A stretch of 64,000 nt of DNA from Mitsuaria sp. GD03876 (GCF_029840635.1 NZ_JAOCCU010000028.1:1-64000), one strand, 5' to 3'. Counted from the stretch's first letter, positions 8,164 to 17,439 are shown. The notes: generated by a model not told the origin, from the sequence alone. Numbers and translations are program-made.

Positions 8164-8751
8164 TCAGCGCTTCTTGCCTTTGAGCGGCGCGATGCTCTGC
8201 TGCAGCTTGCGCCACTCGTCGACCTCGGAGGTCGCCGGCGCGGCGGCCTTCGGCGCGGGCGCCGGCGGGGCGTCCGCCGCGGGCGGGGTCAGCACCTCGC
8301 CGAGCAGGTCCAGCAGGCGCGTGCGCGCGCGTTGCGGATGGCGGCGGTAGTAGGTCAGCACCAGGCCGATGATGAAGCGCTCGTCGTCATCCTGGGGCAG
8401 GCTGGGCGAGGACTCGGCGGCCGGGCGGCTCGCGCTTGATAAAGCCGCGTTGCCCTGGCCGGCGCCGACGGGCGACGCGCCGGGCGCGCCGTGGTCCTGG
8501 TCCATCCAGCCGTTGGGCTTGTGGCTGAGCTGTTCGAACTGGCGGGCCAGCCGTTCGCCGATCTGGCGCGACCGGCTCTTGATCTGGCTCCAATAGCTGG
8601 GCTGGATCTGGAGGCGCTCGGCGAAACGGCGCTCCAGGCCGCGCAACGCGGCGGCATCGGGATGTTTGATCGTCGCGGCGACAAACTCGTCGAACAGGCG
8701 CATCGCGTTGTCCAGGCGGATCTGCGCGACGTCGCGGGGGGCGGAACACAT
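8164..8751 (-). CDS. HTH (Cro/CI-like) DNA-binding protein
   Basis: 195 aa. The N-terminal half resembles phage-type Cro/CI repressors: a helix-turn-helix around ERLQIQPSYWSQIKSRSR, then QIGERLARQFEQL and the KPNGWMD motif that commonly ends such domains in beta-proteobacteria. The C-terminal half is a variable Ala/Pro-rich linker, a short helix (FIIGLVLTYYRRHPQR) and a basic tail ending in KGKKR. No partner domain is seen. It is a monocistronic gene downstream of the EF-G paralogue on the same strand. Regulatory targets are unknown. Confidence 0.65.
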   Translation of the reverse strand: MCSAPRDVAQIRLDNAMRLFDEFVAATIKHPDAAALRGLERRFAERLQIQPSYWSQIKSRSRQIGERLARQFEQLSHKPNGWMDQDHGAPGASPVGAGQGNAALSSASRPAAESSPSLPQDDDERFIIGLVLTYYRRHPQRARTRLLDLLGEVLTPPAADAPPAPAPKAAAPATSEVDEWRKLQQSIAPLKGKKR

Positions 8752-8883
8752 CCCTCCATGATAAAGCTTCGTTCACAAACGCCCGGCCCACCCACCCCGG
8801 GGCCGGCCCCTGTCCATCGTGGTGGTAGCGCTACGGTGCCGCCGCCGTCCCCCGAAATCGGTCCGCGCTCCCCCTGCCGGAGG

Positions 8884-11013
8884 TCACTCCTCCTCCTTCA
8901 GGTGGTAACCGGCGGCGAGCTGGGCCTGGGTGTTGGGGGGCACCGGCTCGTAATGGGACAGCACCATCGTGTAGCGCCCCTGGCCGCTGGTCATCGCGTT
9001 GAGGCGGTTCTGGTAGGCGCTCAGCTCCGCCAGCGGCGCCAGTCCCTCCACGTTGATCTGCCCCGGCACGCTGCTGCGGGTGCCGAGCACCTGGCCCCGG
9101 CGCGACGCCAGGTCGCCGGTGATGTCGCCGGTCGCGCTTTGCGGCGCATTGATCTCGACCTGCACGATCGGCTCCAGTACCACCGGCCGGGCCTCCCGCA
9201 CCGCGGCGATCAGCGCCTTCTTGCCCGCGGTGATGAAGGCGACTTCCTTCGAGTCCACCGAATGGTGCTTGCCGTCGAAGACCGTCACCCGCAGGTCCAC
9301 CACCGGATACCCGGCGACGACGCCCAAGGCCAGCGCCTGGCGCACGCCCTTCTCGACCGCCGGCATGAACTGGCCGGGGATTGCGCCGCCCTTGACCTCG
9401 TCCCGGAACTCGAAACCCGCGCCGCGCTCCAGCGGCTCGATGCGCAGCCACACCTCGCCGAACTGGCCGGCGCCGCCGGTCTGCTTCTTGTGGCGGCAAT
9501 GGCCCTCGGCCTTCGCCGAGATCGTCTCGCGGTACGCGATCCGGGGCGGCTGGGTCTGGACGTCGAACTTGTAGGTCTCCTTGAGCCGCTCCAGCAGCAC
9601 GCGCAGGTGCAGCTCGCCGAGCCCGTAGATCAGCGTCTCGCCGCCCTGCGGGCCGAGCCCTTCCTGCTCCCCGCCGCGTTCCAGGCGCAGGCAGGGGTCT
9701 TCCTCGACCAGGCGCGACAGCACCTCCCACAGCCGCTGCTCGTCGCCATGGCGCGACGGGCGCACCGCGATGCCGTGCACCGGCGTCGGCAGCGCGATCG
9801 GCGCCAGGTGCAGGTGCTCGTCCTCCTGCGCGTCATGCAGCACCGCGTCGAAGTGCAGCTCCTCGAGCTTGGCCAGCGCGCACAGGTCACCGGGCAGCGC
9901 CTGCTCGATCTCGACGTGCTCCTTGCCCTGCAGCATGAACAGATGCGCGACCCGCACCGCCTTGCGGGCGTGGCCGACGAACAGCTGCGCGTTCTTCTTC
10001 AGCGTGCCCTGGTGCACCCGCAGCATCGCCAGCTTGCCGAGGTAGGGATCGGACTGGATCTTGAAGACATGCGCGACCACGTGCTGCGCCGGATCCATCG
10101 CGACCAGCAGCGGCTCGGCGGCATCGCCCTCGCGGCGCAGGAACTGCGGCGGGTTGGCCTCGTAGGGGTTGGGCAGCAGCTTCTCGATGACGTCGAGCAG
10201 CTCGGCCACGCCGGCGCCGGTGCGGGCGGAGACGAAACAGACGGGGATCAGGTGGCCTTCGCGGAAGGCCTGCTCCAGCGGCGCGTGCAGCTCGGTGGCG
10301 GGCACGTCGCCGTCGTTGAGGTAGCGGTCGACGAAGTCGGGATCGACCTCCACCACCTGCTCGACCAGCGCGCGATGCGCCGCCTCGACCGAGCCGAAGT
10401 CCGTCTCGCCGCTGCAGCCGAAGAAGCAGTCCTGCACGCGCGCGCCGCCGGCGGCGGGCAGGTTCAGCGGCAGGCATTCGCGGCCGAAGGCCTCCTGCAG
10501 CTGGCCCAGCAGCGCCTGCGCGTCGACGCCGGGCGCGTCGATCTTGTTCACGACGATCAGCCGCGTCAGCCCGCGGCCGGCGGCCGCGTCCATCATCCGC
10601 TTGACCATCAGTTCCAGGCCGGTCTGCGCGTTGACGACTACCGCGACCGACTCCACCGCCTCCAGCGCCGGCAGCGCCTGGCCGATGAAATCGGGCGCGC
10701 CGGGCGTGTCGAGCAGGTGGATCCGCAGCCCGTCATGCTGCATGTGCATCAGCGAGGTCTGCAGCGAATGCTGCATCCGTTTCTCGAGCGGGTCGTGGTC
10801 GCTGGTGGTGCTGCCTTTCTCGACGGCGCCGGCGTTCTTGATCGCGCCGGATTTCAGCAGCAGGGCCTCGGCCAGCGAGGTCTTGCCGGCGCCGGCCGGA
10901 CCGGCCAGCGCCAGGGTGCGGATCGCCGCGATGCCGGCATGCTGGGGCACCGCGGCGCCCGCTGGGCTGCCGGCGGACGCGCCTTCCGAGTCGGGGGAGG
11001 GACTGGGGGACAT
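8884..11013 (-). CDS. fusA: Elongation factor G-like translational GTPase
   Basis: 709 aa with the five-domain EF-G plan. G1 P-loop AGPAGAGKTS at about residues 38-47, G3 DTPGAPDF, G4 VVNKIDAPG, then EF-G domain II and the domain IV stretch AKAEGHCRHKKQTGGAGQFG. The N-terminus carries a ~28-residue Ser/Pro/Ala extension. The GTPase core diverges from housekeeping EF-G (AGKTSLAEALLL instead of the usual AGKTT), and it is not next to rpsL/rpsG/tuf, so this is the accessory EF-G paralogue class whose function is poorly defined. The symbol is given only as the family name. Confidence 0.85.
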   Translation of the reverse strand: MSPSPSPDSEGASAGSPAGAAVPQHAGIAAIRTLALAGPAGAGKTSLAEALLLKSGAIKNAGAVEKGSTTSDHDPLEKRMQHSLQTSLMHMQHDGLRIHLLDTPGAPDFIGQALPALEAVESVAVVVNAQTGLELMVKRMMDAAAGRGLTRLIVVNKIDAPGVDAQALLGQLQEAFGRECLPLNLPAAGGARVQDCFFGCSGETDFGSVEAAHRALVEQVVEVDPDFVDRYLNDGDVPATELHAPLEQAFREGHLIPVCFVSARTGAGVAELLDVIEKLLPNPYEANPPQFLRREGDAAEPLLVAMDPAQHVVAHVFKIQSDPYLGKLAMLRVHQGTLKKNAQLFVGHARKAVRVAHLFMLQGKEHVEIEQALPGDLCALAKLEELHFDAVLHDAQEDEHLHLAPIALPTPVHGIAVRPSRHGDEQRLWEVLSRLVEEDPCLRLERGGEQEGLGPQGGETLIYGLGELHLRVLLERLKETYKFDVQTQPPRIAYRETISAKAEGHCRHKKQTGGAGQFGEVWLRIEPLERGAGFEFRDEVKGGAIPGQFMPAVEKGVRQALALGVVAGYPVVDLRVTVFDGKHHSVDSKEVAFITAGKKALIAAVREARPVVLEPIVQVEINAPQSATGDITGDLASRRGQVLGTRSSVPGQINVEGLAPLAELSAYQNRLNAMTSGQGRYTMVLSHYEPVPPNTQAQLAAGYHLKEEE

Positions 11014-11234
11014 GGCTCGCTCCTCTCAGGCAAGAGTTGGACATGGGTCTGGAGCCGGACTGCGGCCAGCGTAGAGGAAGCGCCGGGCATGCACAAGCCA
11101 TGGACATCGGGCGAGGCGGGGACGATTTCATCCGCTTGCATCTCCGTCCGGAGCGCGGCCTAGACTCGATGCCTTCACGCGATCTTGAGACCGGCGGGCC
11201 CGCCGGGGCCTCGACGCGCACAAGGAGAACGAAG

Positions 11235-12407
11235 ATGAGCCTGACGGGATGGATGTCGACGCTGGCGGTCGTGGTGGCGGCCAGCGCCTGTGGTGGTGGT
11301 GGTGGCGGCGGGGGCGACGACACGGCCGCGCCGAGCCAGCCGGGCGGGGGCGCGTCGGCGCCGACGATCCAGACGCTCAACAGCGGGCTGGACCGGCCCT
11401 GGGGCGTCGCGCAGCTGCCGGACGGCCGGCTGCTGGTGACGCAGAAGGGCGGCTCGATCGTGCGGCTCTCCGCGGCGGGCAAGACCGAGGCGACGATCGC
11501 CGGCGTGCCCAAGGTGCTGGACAGCGGGCAGGGCGGCTTGCTGGGCATCGCGATCGATCCGGACTTCGCGGCCGCGGGCGGCAACTGGGTGTATTTCTCG
11601 TACGCGGAGGCGGGGACCGGCACCGAAGCGGGGAAGGCCGGCACGACGGTGGCGCGCGGGAAGCTGCAGGGTGACGCGTTGACCGACGTGCAGGTGATCT
11701 TCCGGCAGTCGCCGAAGGTGGACGGCACGGGGCACTACGGCTCGCGGCTGGTGTTCGCGCGGGACAAGACGCTCTACATCACGACGGGCGAGCGGATGAA
11801 GGGCAGCCCGTCGCAGGACCTTCAGCAGACGCTGGGCAAGGTGATCCGGGTGAATCGCGATGGCGGGATCCCGGCGGACAACCCGACCTTCGCCACCGGG
11901 GCCAAGCCGGGGATCTGGAGCTACGGGCACCGCAACATCCAGGGCGCGGCGCTGCATCCGACGACGGGCGAGCTCTGGCTGACCGAGCATGGCCCGCAGG
12001 GTGGGGACGAGGTCAACATCGCGCGCGCCGGCCAGAACTACGGCTGGCCGATCCGGAGTTATGGCTGCGAGTACGGTTCGCCGGTGGGCGATGCGTGCCG
12101 CATCGGTGGGGGCACGCATGCGCCGGCGTATGTGGAGCCGTTGACGACGTGGACGCCGATCTCGATCGCGCCGGCCGGTCTGGTGTTCTACACGGGCGCC
12201 ATGTTCCCGGAGTGGCGAGGCCAGTTGATCTCGGGCTCGCTGGCGGGCACGGCGCTGTGGCGCATCGTGCTGAACGGCGACACCGTGACGGGCAAGGAGA
12301 AGATGTTCGGCGACCTGGGCGAGCGTTTCCGCGACGTGATCCAGTCCCGCGACGGCTCCCTGCTGACGGTGACGGACGGCGGCAAGTTGATGCGCATCTC
12401 CCGCTGA
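11235..12407 (+). CDS. PQQ-dependent aldose sugar dehydrogenase, lipoprotein
   Basis: 390 aa. Six-bladed beta-propeller of the glucose/sorbosone dehydrogenase family (YliI/Asd-like), which oxidises aldose sugars with PQQ in the periplasm. An N-terminal lipoprotein signal ends in VVAASACGG with the lipobox Cys followed by a poly-Gly linker. Family motifs include LDRPWGVAQLPDGRLLVTQ, GGLLGIAIDPDF, WSYGHRNIQG, LWLTEHGPQGGDEVN and NYGWP. Start at the ATG at 11235, seven bases after AAGGAG; the longer frame reaches into the divergent promoter region. PQQ synthesis genes are not in the window. Confidence 0.9.
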   Translation: MSLTGWMSTLAVVVAASACGGGGGGGGDDTAAPSQPGGGASAPTIQTLNSGLDRPWGVAQLPDGRLLVTQKGGSIVRLSAAGKTEATIAGVPKVLDSGQGGLLGIAIDPDFAAAGGNWVYFSYAEAGTGTEAGKAGTTVARGKLQGDALTDVQVIFRQSPKVDGTGHYGSRLVFARDKTLYITTGERMKGSPSQDLQQTLGKVIRVNRDGGIPADNPTFATGAKPGIWSYGHRNIQGAALHPTTGELWLTEHGPQGGDEVNIARAGQNYGWPIRSYGCEYGSPVGDACRIGGGTHAPAYVEPLTTWTPISIAPAGLVFYTGAMFPEWRGQLISGSLAGTALWRIVLNGDTVTGKEKMFGDLGERFRDVIQSRDGSLLTVTDGGKLMRISR

Positions 12408-12456
12408 CCGCCGCCCCCCTCCCGCACACGCGCCCCGTGGAACGCCTGGGTCGGGA

Positions 12457-12541
12457 GAAGCCGGGGCACCGGTATCCCCCGAAGCGAATGCCGAGCGTGC
12501 GGAGGCGCCTGAGCGGAGGGGGATACCGGTGTTCCGGCTTC
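12457..12541. repeat. 85-base imperfect inverted repeat between convergent genes
   Basis: The 24-base arms at 12457-12480 and 12518-12541 are complementary except at two positions and are separated by 37 bases that can also fold. It sits exactly between the ends of the sugar dehydrogenase and GNAT genes. It could act as a bidirectional terminator or mRNA 3' stabiliser, or be a copy of a dispersed REP/BIME- or MITE-like element; only one copy is seen here. Confidence 0.7.
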
Positions 12542-12552
12542 GGGCGCGGTCC

Positions 12553-13062
12553 TCAGCCGATTCTTTTCCAGTAGAGCGCCGTCGCTTCCAACGCGCCTTG
12601 CGGGTTGGCCGCGAAGAACGGAATTTCCCCGACCCGCAGGAACCCTTGGGACTGATAGAAGGTTTCAGCGGCTGATTGGGCGGAGGTATCGAGCACGAGC
12701 AGCGTGAGCGAGGCTTCGCGCGCCGCCAGTTCGAGCGTGCGCATCAACCGCGCCGCCACCCCGCGGCGCCGTGCATCCCGGTGGACCATCAGCTTCTGCA
12801 CTTCCGCGCGATGTCGCCCATTGGGTTTGCCGCAGATCGACAGCTGCACCGTCCCGAGGATGTGATCGTCCTCCCGCGCGATCCACAGCCGCTGGCGCGG
12901 CCCCAGCGCGTCGAAGACGCTTTCCCAGTATTCGCGCATCTGCGCCTCGTCGGTGTCCTCGAGGAAGCCGAGCGAGCCGCCGCCGTCGATGACGTCGAAG
13001 AAGAGTTCGCCGAGGGCGGGCATCCAATCGCGGTCGGTGCCGCGGAGTTCGATCAGTTCCAT
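12553..13062 (-). CDS. GNAT family N-acetyltransferase (copy 2 of tandem pair)
   Basis: 169 aa from the ATG at 13062. GNAT fold: acetyl-CoA-binding strand and loop AEVQKLMVHRDARRRGVAAR at about residues 96-115 (the R/Q-x-x-G-x-A pattern), followed by LVLDTSAQSAAETFYQSQGF. It starts ten bases after the stop of the upstream GNAT gene and is clearly its paralogue: both share a SLGFL/TLGFL block, the LGTVQLS/LGAVQLS strand and a terminal ATALYWKR/AAALYWKR. The acceptor substrate is unknown. Confidence 0.85.
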   Translation of the reverse strand: MELIELRGTDRDWMPALGELFFDVIDGGGSLGFLEDTDEAQMREYWESVFDALGPRQRLWIAREDDHILGTVQLSICGKPNGRHRAEVQKLMVHRDARRRGVAARLMRTLELAAREASLTLLVLDTSAQSAAETFYQSQGFLRVGEIPFFAANPQGALEATALYWKRIG

Positions 13063-13072
13063 GGCGCGGGGT

Positions 13073-13705
13073 TTACACCAGATGCGGCAGGCGTTTCCAG
13101 TAGAGCGCCGCGGCCTGGAGCTGGCCTTCGGCGCCATGGCAGTGGTCGGGGATGTGGCCGGCGCGCTGCCAGCCGAGGTGGGCGAACACGGCTTCGGCCT
13201 GCGAGTCGGCGCAGGTCTCGAGCTGGAGCAGGTAGCGGCCTTGCGTCGCCGCCGCGCATTCCAGGCGCGACATCAGTTGGGCGGCCACGCCCCGGCTGCG
13301 TTCCTGGCTGTGCACCATCAGCCGTTGCACCTCCCCACGGTGGTGCGCGTTGGCCAGCGGGCACAGCGACAGCTGCACCGCGCCGAGCAGGCGGCCGGGG
13401 CCGTCGGACTCGCAGGCGATCCAGAGCTGGTGGTGCTGGCCGAGCCGGGCGAAGACGCCATGCCAGTAGTCCAGCGCCTGGTAGCGCGACAGCGGCGCCA
13501 GGAAGCCGAGCGTCGCGCCTTGATGGACGTTGTCGATCAGCAGCGTCGTCAGGGCGGGCAGCCATTGGAGGTCGCGGGAGCTCAGCTTGACGATCTCGAT
13601 CGCGGCGCGCTGGAGGTGGGGCGCCGCGGCGCTGTCGCTGGCCTGCGGATGGAGGGCGCGAGGGGCGCGGGCGTGGATGGCCGTGGGGCTGAGGGCGACG
13701 TGCAT
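13073..13705 (-). CDS. GNAT family N-acetyltransferase (copy 1 of tandem pair)
   Basis: 210 aa from the ATG at 13705 (MHVALSPTAIHARAP). The acetyl-CoA loop GEVQRLMVHSQERSRGVAAQ is intact. It has a ~45-residue N-terminal extension lacking in the downstream paralogue. With that gene, ten bases away, it forms a tandem duplication and probable operon. The N-terminal extension has low-complexity Ala/Pro/His composition, so the start is not certain. Confidence 0.82.
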   Translation of the reverse strand: MHVALSPTAIHARAPRALHPQASDSAAAPHLQRAAIEIVKLSSRDLQWLPALTTLLIDNVHQGATLGFLAPLSRYQALDYWHGVFARLGQHHQLWIACESDGPGRLLGAVQLSLCPLANAHHRGEVQRLMVHSQERSRGVAAQLMSRLECAAATQGRYLLQLETCADSQAEAVFAHLGWQRAGHIPDHCHGAEGQLQAAALYWKRLPHLV

Positions 13706-13854
13706 GGGCGATGGACTCCAGGTCTTGGTCAGACGGCGTCCCGCTCGGCCGACCTCGTGGATCGTGGCGGACGGGACCTGGAAAACCCTGACGCAAACGT
13801 CATGCCAGCCCAGGGGGCGGTGATGCCCGTGCGGGCGATTGGCGCGCGCGGCGC

Positions 13855-15036
13855 TCAGGCCGGCACGGCGACGCTGAGTTCGGCCTCGAGTCCCGGCTCG
13901 GCGCACAGCCGGCCCTTGCCCTGGCGCTTGGCGGCGTACAGCGCCGCCTCGGCGCGGTGCAGCAGGTCCTCGATGTTGCGGTCGCCGTTGCGCAGCTTGG
14001 CCCAGCCGGCGGAGTAGCTCAGCGTGAAGCCGAGCTCGCGCGGGGCGAGCTCGAGCAGCGCGTCGCGCATGCGGCGGTCCAGCGCCGGCGGGCCGACGAG
14101 GTCGGAGCGCGCCATCATCACCGCGAAGCGCTGGCCGTCGATGCGCGCCACCACGTCGCCCAGGCGCTTCTGCTCGTCCAGGCAGCGCCCGAACAGCGCG
14201 ATCGCCTGGTCGCCCTTGGCTTCGCCGTGGGTGGTGTTGATCGCCTTGCAGCCGTCCACGTCCATGACCAGCAGCATCAGCGGCTCGCTGTAGCGGCGCG
14301 CCATCGAGATCATGTCCACCGAGCGCTGCTGGAACGCGCGGCGATTGGCCAGGCCGGTGGAGGCGTCGACCTGGGTGAGGCGGCGCAGTTCGGCCTCGCT
14401 CTCGCCGCGCCAGGCGACCAGGATCGCGATCGCGGCGGCCAGCACGCAGACGTTGGCCATCACGGCGAAGGCCATGTTCAGCGGGTGCTGGGCGTCGAAG
14501 CTGGGCAGGTGGGCGGTGTCGAAGCCGGCGAGGTAGGCGCGCGCCAGGTTGAGCAGCGCGAGCAGCCCCAGGCTGACGGTGAACAGCAGCCGCCAGCGCA
14601 GGTTGCCGACGGGGCCGCGCTTGACCGGCTGCAGCAGGCAGGCGCCGAGCGCCAGCATCTGCAGCCCGATGCAGCCGTTGGACCAGGCCAGGCGCAGCGC
14701 GTAGTTGTCCCAGCCGGCGCCGTAGCCGACCATCACCAGCACCGGCATGCCGTATTGGAAGAGGCGTCCGAGCCGCCCGGGCAGCCAGCGGTCGGCGGCC
14801 ATCCACAGCAGCGTCACGCTGACGCTGAGCAGGCCCAGCGCGACCGTCGAGGTCAGGCGCAGGCCTTCGGGCGGGAGCAGCAGCAGGGCCCAGCCGGCGG
14901 CCTGCGCGGCGGCGCTGAGCTGGGCGCGGCGGGCGGCGATGCTGTCGCACCAGCCCAGCAGCAGCGGCAGCAGCAACGCCAGCGCCAGGGACTGGATCAG
15001 CATCAGGCTGAACAGCGTGGGGACGTCGAAACGCAT
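13855..15036 (-). CDS. Membrane GGDEF-domain protein with degenerate active site
   Basis: 393 aa from the ATG at 15036 (MRFDVPTLF), chosen because the first transmembrane helix begins directly there; ATGs at 15087 and 15168 are in frame. About six hydrophobic helices (first ~230 residues) precede a GGDEF fold (DASTGLANRRAFQQR, LLVMDVDGCKAIN, RAEAALYAAKRQGKGR). The signature that should read GG(D/E)EF is DGQRF in the stretch ARIDGQRFAV, so cyclic-di-GMP synthesis is doubtful. It is more likely a c-di-GMP or GTP-sensing or scaffolding protein. Confidence 0.8.
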   Translation of the reverse strand: MRFDVPTLFSLMLIQSLALALLLPLLLGWCDSIAARRAQLSAAAQAAGWALLLLPPEGLRLTSTVALGLLSVSVTLLWMAADRWLPGRLGRLFQYGMPVLVMVGYGAGWDNYALRLAWSNGCIGLQMLALGACLLQPVKRGPVGNLRWRLLFTVSLGLLALLNLARAYLAGFDTAHLPSFDAQHPLNMAFAVMANVCVLAAAIAILVAWRGESEAELRRLTQVDASTGLANRRAFQQRSVDMISMARRYSEPLMLLVMDVDGCKAINTTHGEAKGDQAIALFGRCLDEQKRLGDVVARIDGQRFAVMMARSDLVGPPALDRRMRDALLELAPRELGFTLSYSAGWAKLRNGDRNIEDLLHRAEAALYAAKRQGKGRLCAEPGLEAELSVAVPA

Positions 15037-15166
15037 ACGCGCGGCACCCGCCGGCGAGGCGGGCGTGAGCTGGTCATGACCGGGCATTGTGGCCGTGTCC
15101 GGCCCGGTCGGGGTGGGGGCTTGCGCGGTCCCGCGGCGGGCGGCGGGCACGTACAGTCGCGGGCCC

Positions 15167-16258
15167 ATGAGTTCGACGTCCTTCGACCTGACCCCGGCCG
15201 CGACCGGGGCCGCCGCGCCGTTCGCCTACGCGGGCGGGTACGCGCCGCATTGCGGCGGCATCCATGCGCTGACGCGCGAGGTCGACGGCCGCGTGCGGGC
15301 GCGGCTCGCGGCGCCGCTGGACGGCAGCCCGACCTGGCTGCACCTGGCCGACGGCGGCCGGCGCCTGCATGCGCTGGTGGAAGACGGGCACGCGCTCGCG
15401 AGCTTCGCGGTCGATCCGGTGGACGGTGCGTTGACGCCGCTGTCTCGGCAGGCGACCGGCGGGACGTTGCCGGTGCACCTGGCCTTCGACGAGGTGGCGC
15501 GGCAGGCCTGGATCGCCCATTACGGCGACGGCAGCCTGCGTCGCGCGGCGGTCGATGACGACGGCGCGTTGCGCGCGCCGGACCTGACGATCGCGCCGAG
15601 GCCCGGACCGGCGCCGCATGCGCACATGGCGCGCCTTCATCCGTCGTGGCCGTTGATGCTCGCGAGCGACCTCGGCCAGGACCTGCTGCGCGTGTGGCGC
15701 GTCGATGGCGCGGGCGCGGCGCCGGTCGAGCTCGAAGGACTGTCGTTGCCGGCAGGGAGCGGGCCGCGGCATTTCGTCTTTCATCCACGCGACGCGGGAC
15801 AGCTCTACCTGCTCGGTGAGCAGGCCAACGCGCTCGACTGGCTGGGCCTGGACGCGTCGGGACGGCTCGTCCACCGGTTGCGGCTCAGCAGCCTGCCGGC
15901 GGGGTTCGAGGGGTTGAACTACGCCTCCGACCTGCGGATCGCGCCGGACGGGTCGCGGCTGTTCGCGCTGAACCGGCTGCACGACGCGATCGCCGTCTTC
16001 GACCTCGACGCGCAGGGGCGTCCGTCCTGGCGTGGCGAGGTGTGGGCACAGGGCAGCTATCCGCGCAGCGCGACCTTGAGCCCCGATGGCCGCCAGCTGT
16101 GGGTTTGCCTGCAGCGCAGTCACCAGATCTGCGTGTTCGAGCTGGAGAGAGGCGGCGTCGGCGGCAGCGCCGGCAGTGGCGGCGCGGATGGCGGCCTCCC
16201 GCGCTTCGACGGCCAGTTCATCGCGATGCCAGGCGCGGCGTGCGTCGTCTTCCGCTGA
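15167..16258 (+). CDS. 6-phosphogluconolactonase-type beta-propeller lactonase
   Basis: 363 aa of the YbhE/Pgl seven-bladed propeller family. The repeating blade motif is seen in GLNYASDLRIAPDGSRLFAL, AVFDLDAQGRPSW and SYPRSATLSPDGRQLWVCLQ, and the family motif GSGPRHFVFHP is present. It has no obvious signal peptide, which fits cytoplasmic lactone hydrolysis in sugar-acid metabolism. The ATG at 15167 overlaps the outermost possible start of the divergent GGDEF gene, which argues for a more internal start there. A short Gly/Ser loop lies near the C-terminus. Confidence 0.82.
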   Translation: MSSTSFDLTPAATGAAAPFAYAGGYAPHCGGIHALTREVDGRVRARLAAPLDGSPTWLHLADGGRRLHALVEDGHALASFAVDPVDGALTPLSRQATGGTLPVHLAFDEVARQAWIAHYGDGSLRRAAVDDDGALRAPDLTIAPRPGPAPHAHMARLHPSWPLMLASDLGQDLLRVWRVDGAGAAPVELEGLSLPAGSGPRHFVFHPRDAGQLYLLGEQANALDWLGLDASGRLVHRLRLSSLPAGFEGLNYASDLRIAPDGSRLFALNRLHDAIAVFDLDAQGRPSWRGEVWAQGSYPRSATLSPDGRQLWVCLQRSHQICVFELERGGVGGSAGSGGADGGLPRFDGQFIAMPGAACVVFR

Positions 16259-16282
16259 GCGCTCGCCCGGGCGCGCGAGCGC
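16259..16282. terminator. Hairpin between convergent genes
   Basis: GCGCTCGC / GCGAGCGC, a perfect 8-bp stem with an 8-base loop, begins at the stop codon of the lactonase and lies before the end of the convergent regulator gene. It lacks a U-tract, so it is a weak terminator candidate. Confidence 0.4.
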
Positions 16283-16321
16283 CGCTTCAGCCGCCCCCTC
16301 CTCGATCGCGCGTTTGCCGCT

Positions 16322-17338
16322 TCAGCCGAACTGCCGTCGATAGCGCGACGGCGCGGGCAGGCCCAGCAGGCGGAAGTGCCGCCGCATCGACTCCGGCGAG
16401 CCAAGCCCGGCGAGATCGGCGATGGACTCGATGTCGAGGGCGTCGCGCGTCTCCAGCAGCTTCTTGGCGATGGCGACGCGCTCGCGCGTCAGCCATTCGA
16501 GCGGCGCGAGGCCGGTGGCCTCCTTGAAGCGGCGCTGCAGCGTGCGCGCGCTCATTGCGGCGCGGCCGGCCATCGACGCGACGGTGTGCGACTCGCGCGG
16601 ATGGGCGCGCAGCCAGTCCTGCAGCACGGCGATGGGGCTGGCCTCGTCGGCGGGCATGGGCCTGGGCACGAACTGCGCCTGGCCGCCCTCGCGATGCGGC
16701 GACATCACCAGCCGTTGCGCCACCGCGTTGGCGACGCGCGGGCCGTGGTCGCGGCGCACCAGGTGCATCAGCATGTCGAGTCCGGCGGCCGATCCGGCCG
16801 AGGTGATCACCGTGCCCTCGTCGACGTAGAGCGCGGACGGGTCGACGGCGATCGTGGGGAACTCGCGGGCAAGGCGCTCGGCATAGCGCCAGTGCGTCGT
16901 GGCGCGCCGGCCGTCGAGCAGGCCCGCATGCGCGAGCACGAACACCCCGGAGCAGATCGTGCAGATCCGCGCGCCGCGCGCATGGGCGGCGCGCAGGGCC
17001 TTGAGCAGCGGCTCCGGCGGACGCTCGGAGGCATCGCGCCAGCCGGGGATGAAGATGGTGTCGGCGCGGCGGAGCATCGCCAGCGTGTGCGGCGCCTCGA
17101 CCCGGACGCCGCCGGTGCCGCGCAGCGGTCCGGGCTCGACGGCGCAGATCGCATGGCGATACCAGTCGACGCCGAGCTCGGGGCGTTCGAGCGCGAAGAG
17201 CTCGACGGCGCAACCGAACTCGAACATGCAGAGACGGTCGTACGCGAGGATCGCGACGAGATGAGGAGACGCGGGCGTCGCCCGCTTGATGCGGGATGAA
17301 GAGCGCTTGGCGCTGACGTTGTCGGCTTGGCGAGGCAT
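16322..17338 (-). CDS. ftrA: FtrA-like transcriptional regulator (DJ-1/PfpI + AraC HTH)
   Basis: 338 aa. An N-terminal DJ-1/PfpI-like (GATase1) domain contains ADTIFIPGW and ICTICSGVFVLAHAGLL, with the nucleophile-elbow Cys. It is joined to a C-terminal AraC-type double HTH (SMAGRAAMSARTLQRRFKEA and IADLAGLGSPESMRRHFR). This GlxA/FtrA architecture senses small metabolites. It is divergent from a rhodanese gene 101 bases away, and this pairing suggests it controls the rhodanese. Confidence 0.85.
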   Translation of the reverse strand: MPRQADNVSAKRSSSRIKRATPASPHLVAILAYDRLCMFEFGCAVELFALERPELGVDWYRHAICAVEPGPLRGTGGVRVEAPHTLAMLRRADTIFIPGWRDASERPPEPLLKALRAAHARGARICTICSGVFVLAHAGLLDGRRATTHWRYAERLAREFPTIAVDPSALYVDEGTVITSAGSAAGLDMLMHLVRRDHGPRVANAVAQRLVMSPHREGGQAQFVPRPMPADEASPIAVLQDWLRAHPRESHTVASMAGRAAMSARTLQRRFKEATGLAPLEWLTRERVAIAKKLLETRDALDIESIADLAGLGSPESMRRHFRLLGLPAPSRYRRQFG

Positions 17339-17439
17339 GGCGCGATGTTACCGATCATCGGCGTTCCGGCCACTCGTGCGGATGGCTTGTCGTCGCGACA
17401 CTGGCGTCCATCGATCCACGACACCGAAAGGACTTCCCG

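Noticed and set aside
8491-11163. Long open frame opposite the EF-G-like gene
   Set aside because: It is the antisense shadow of a GC-rich coding gene; no motifs, and the true gene has all GTPase motifs.
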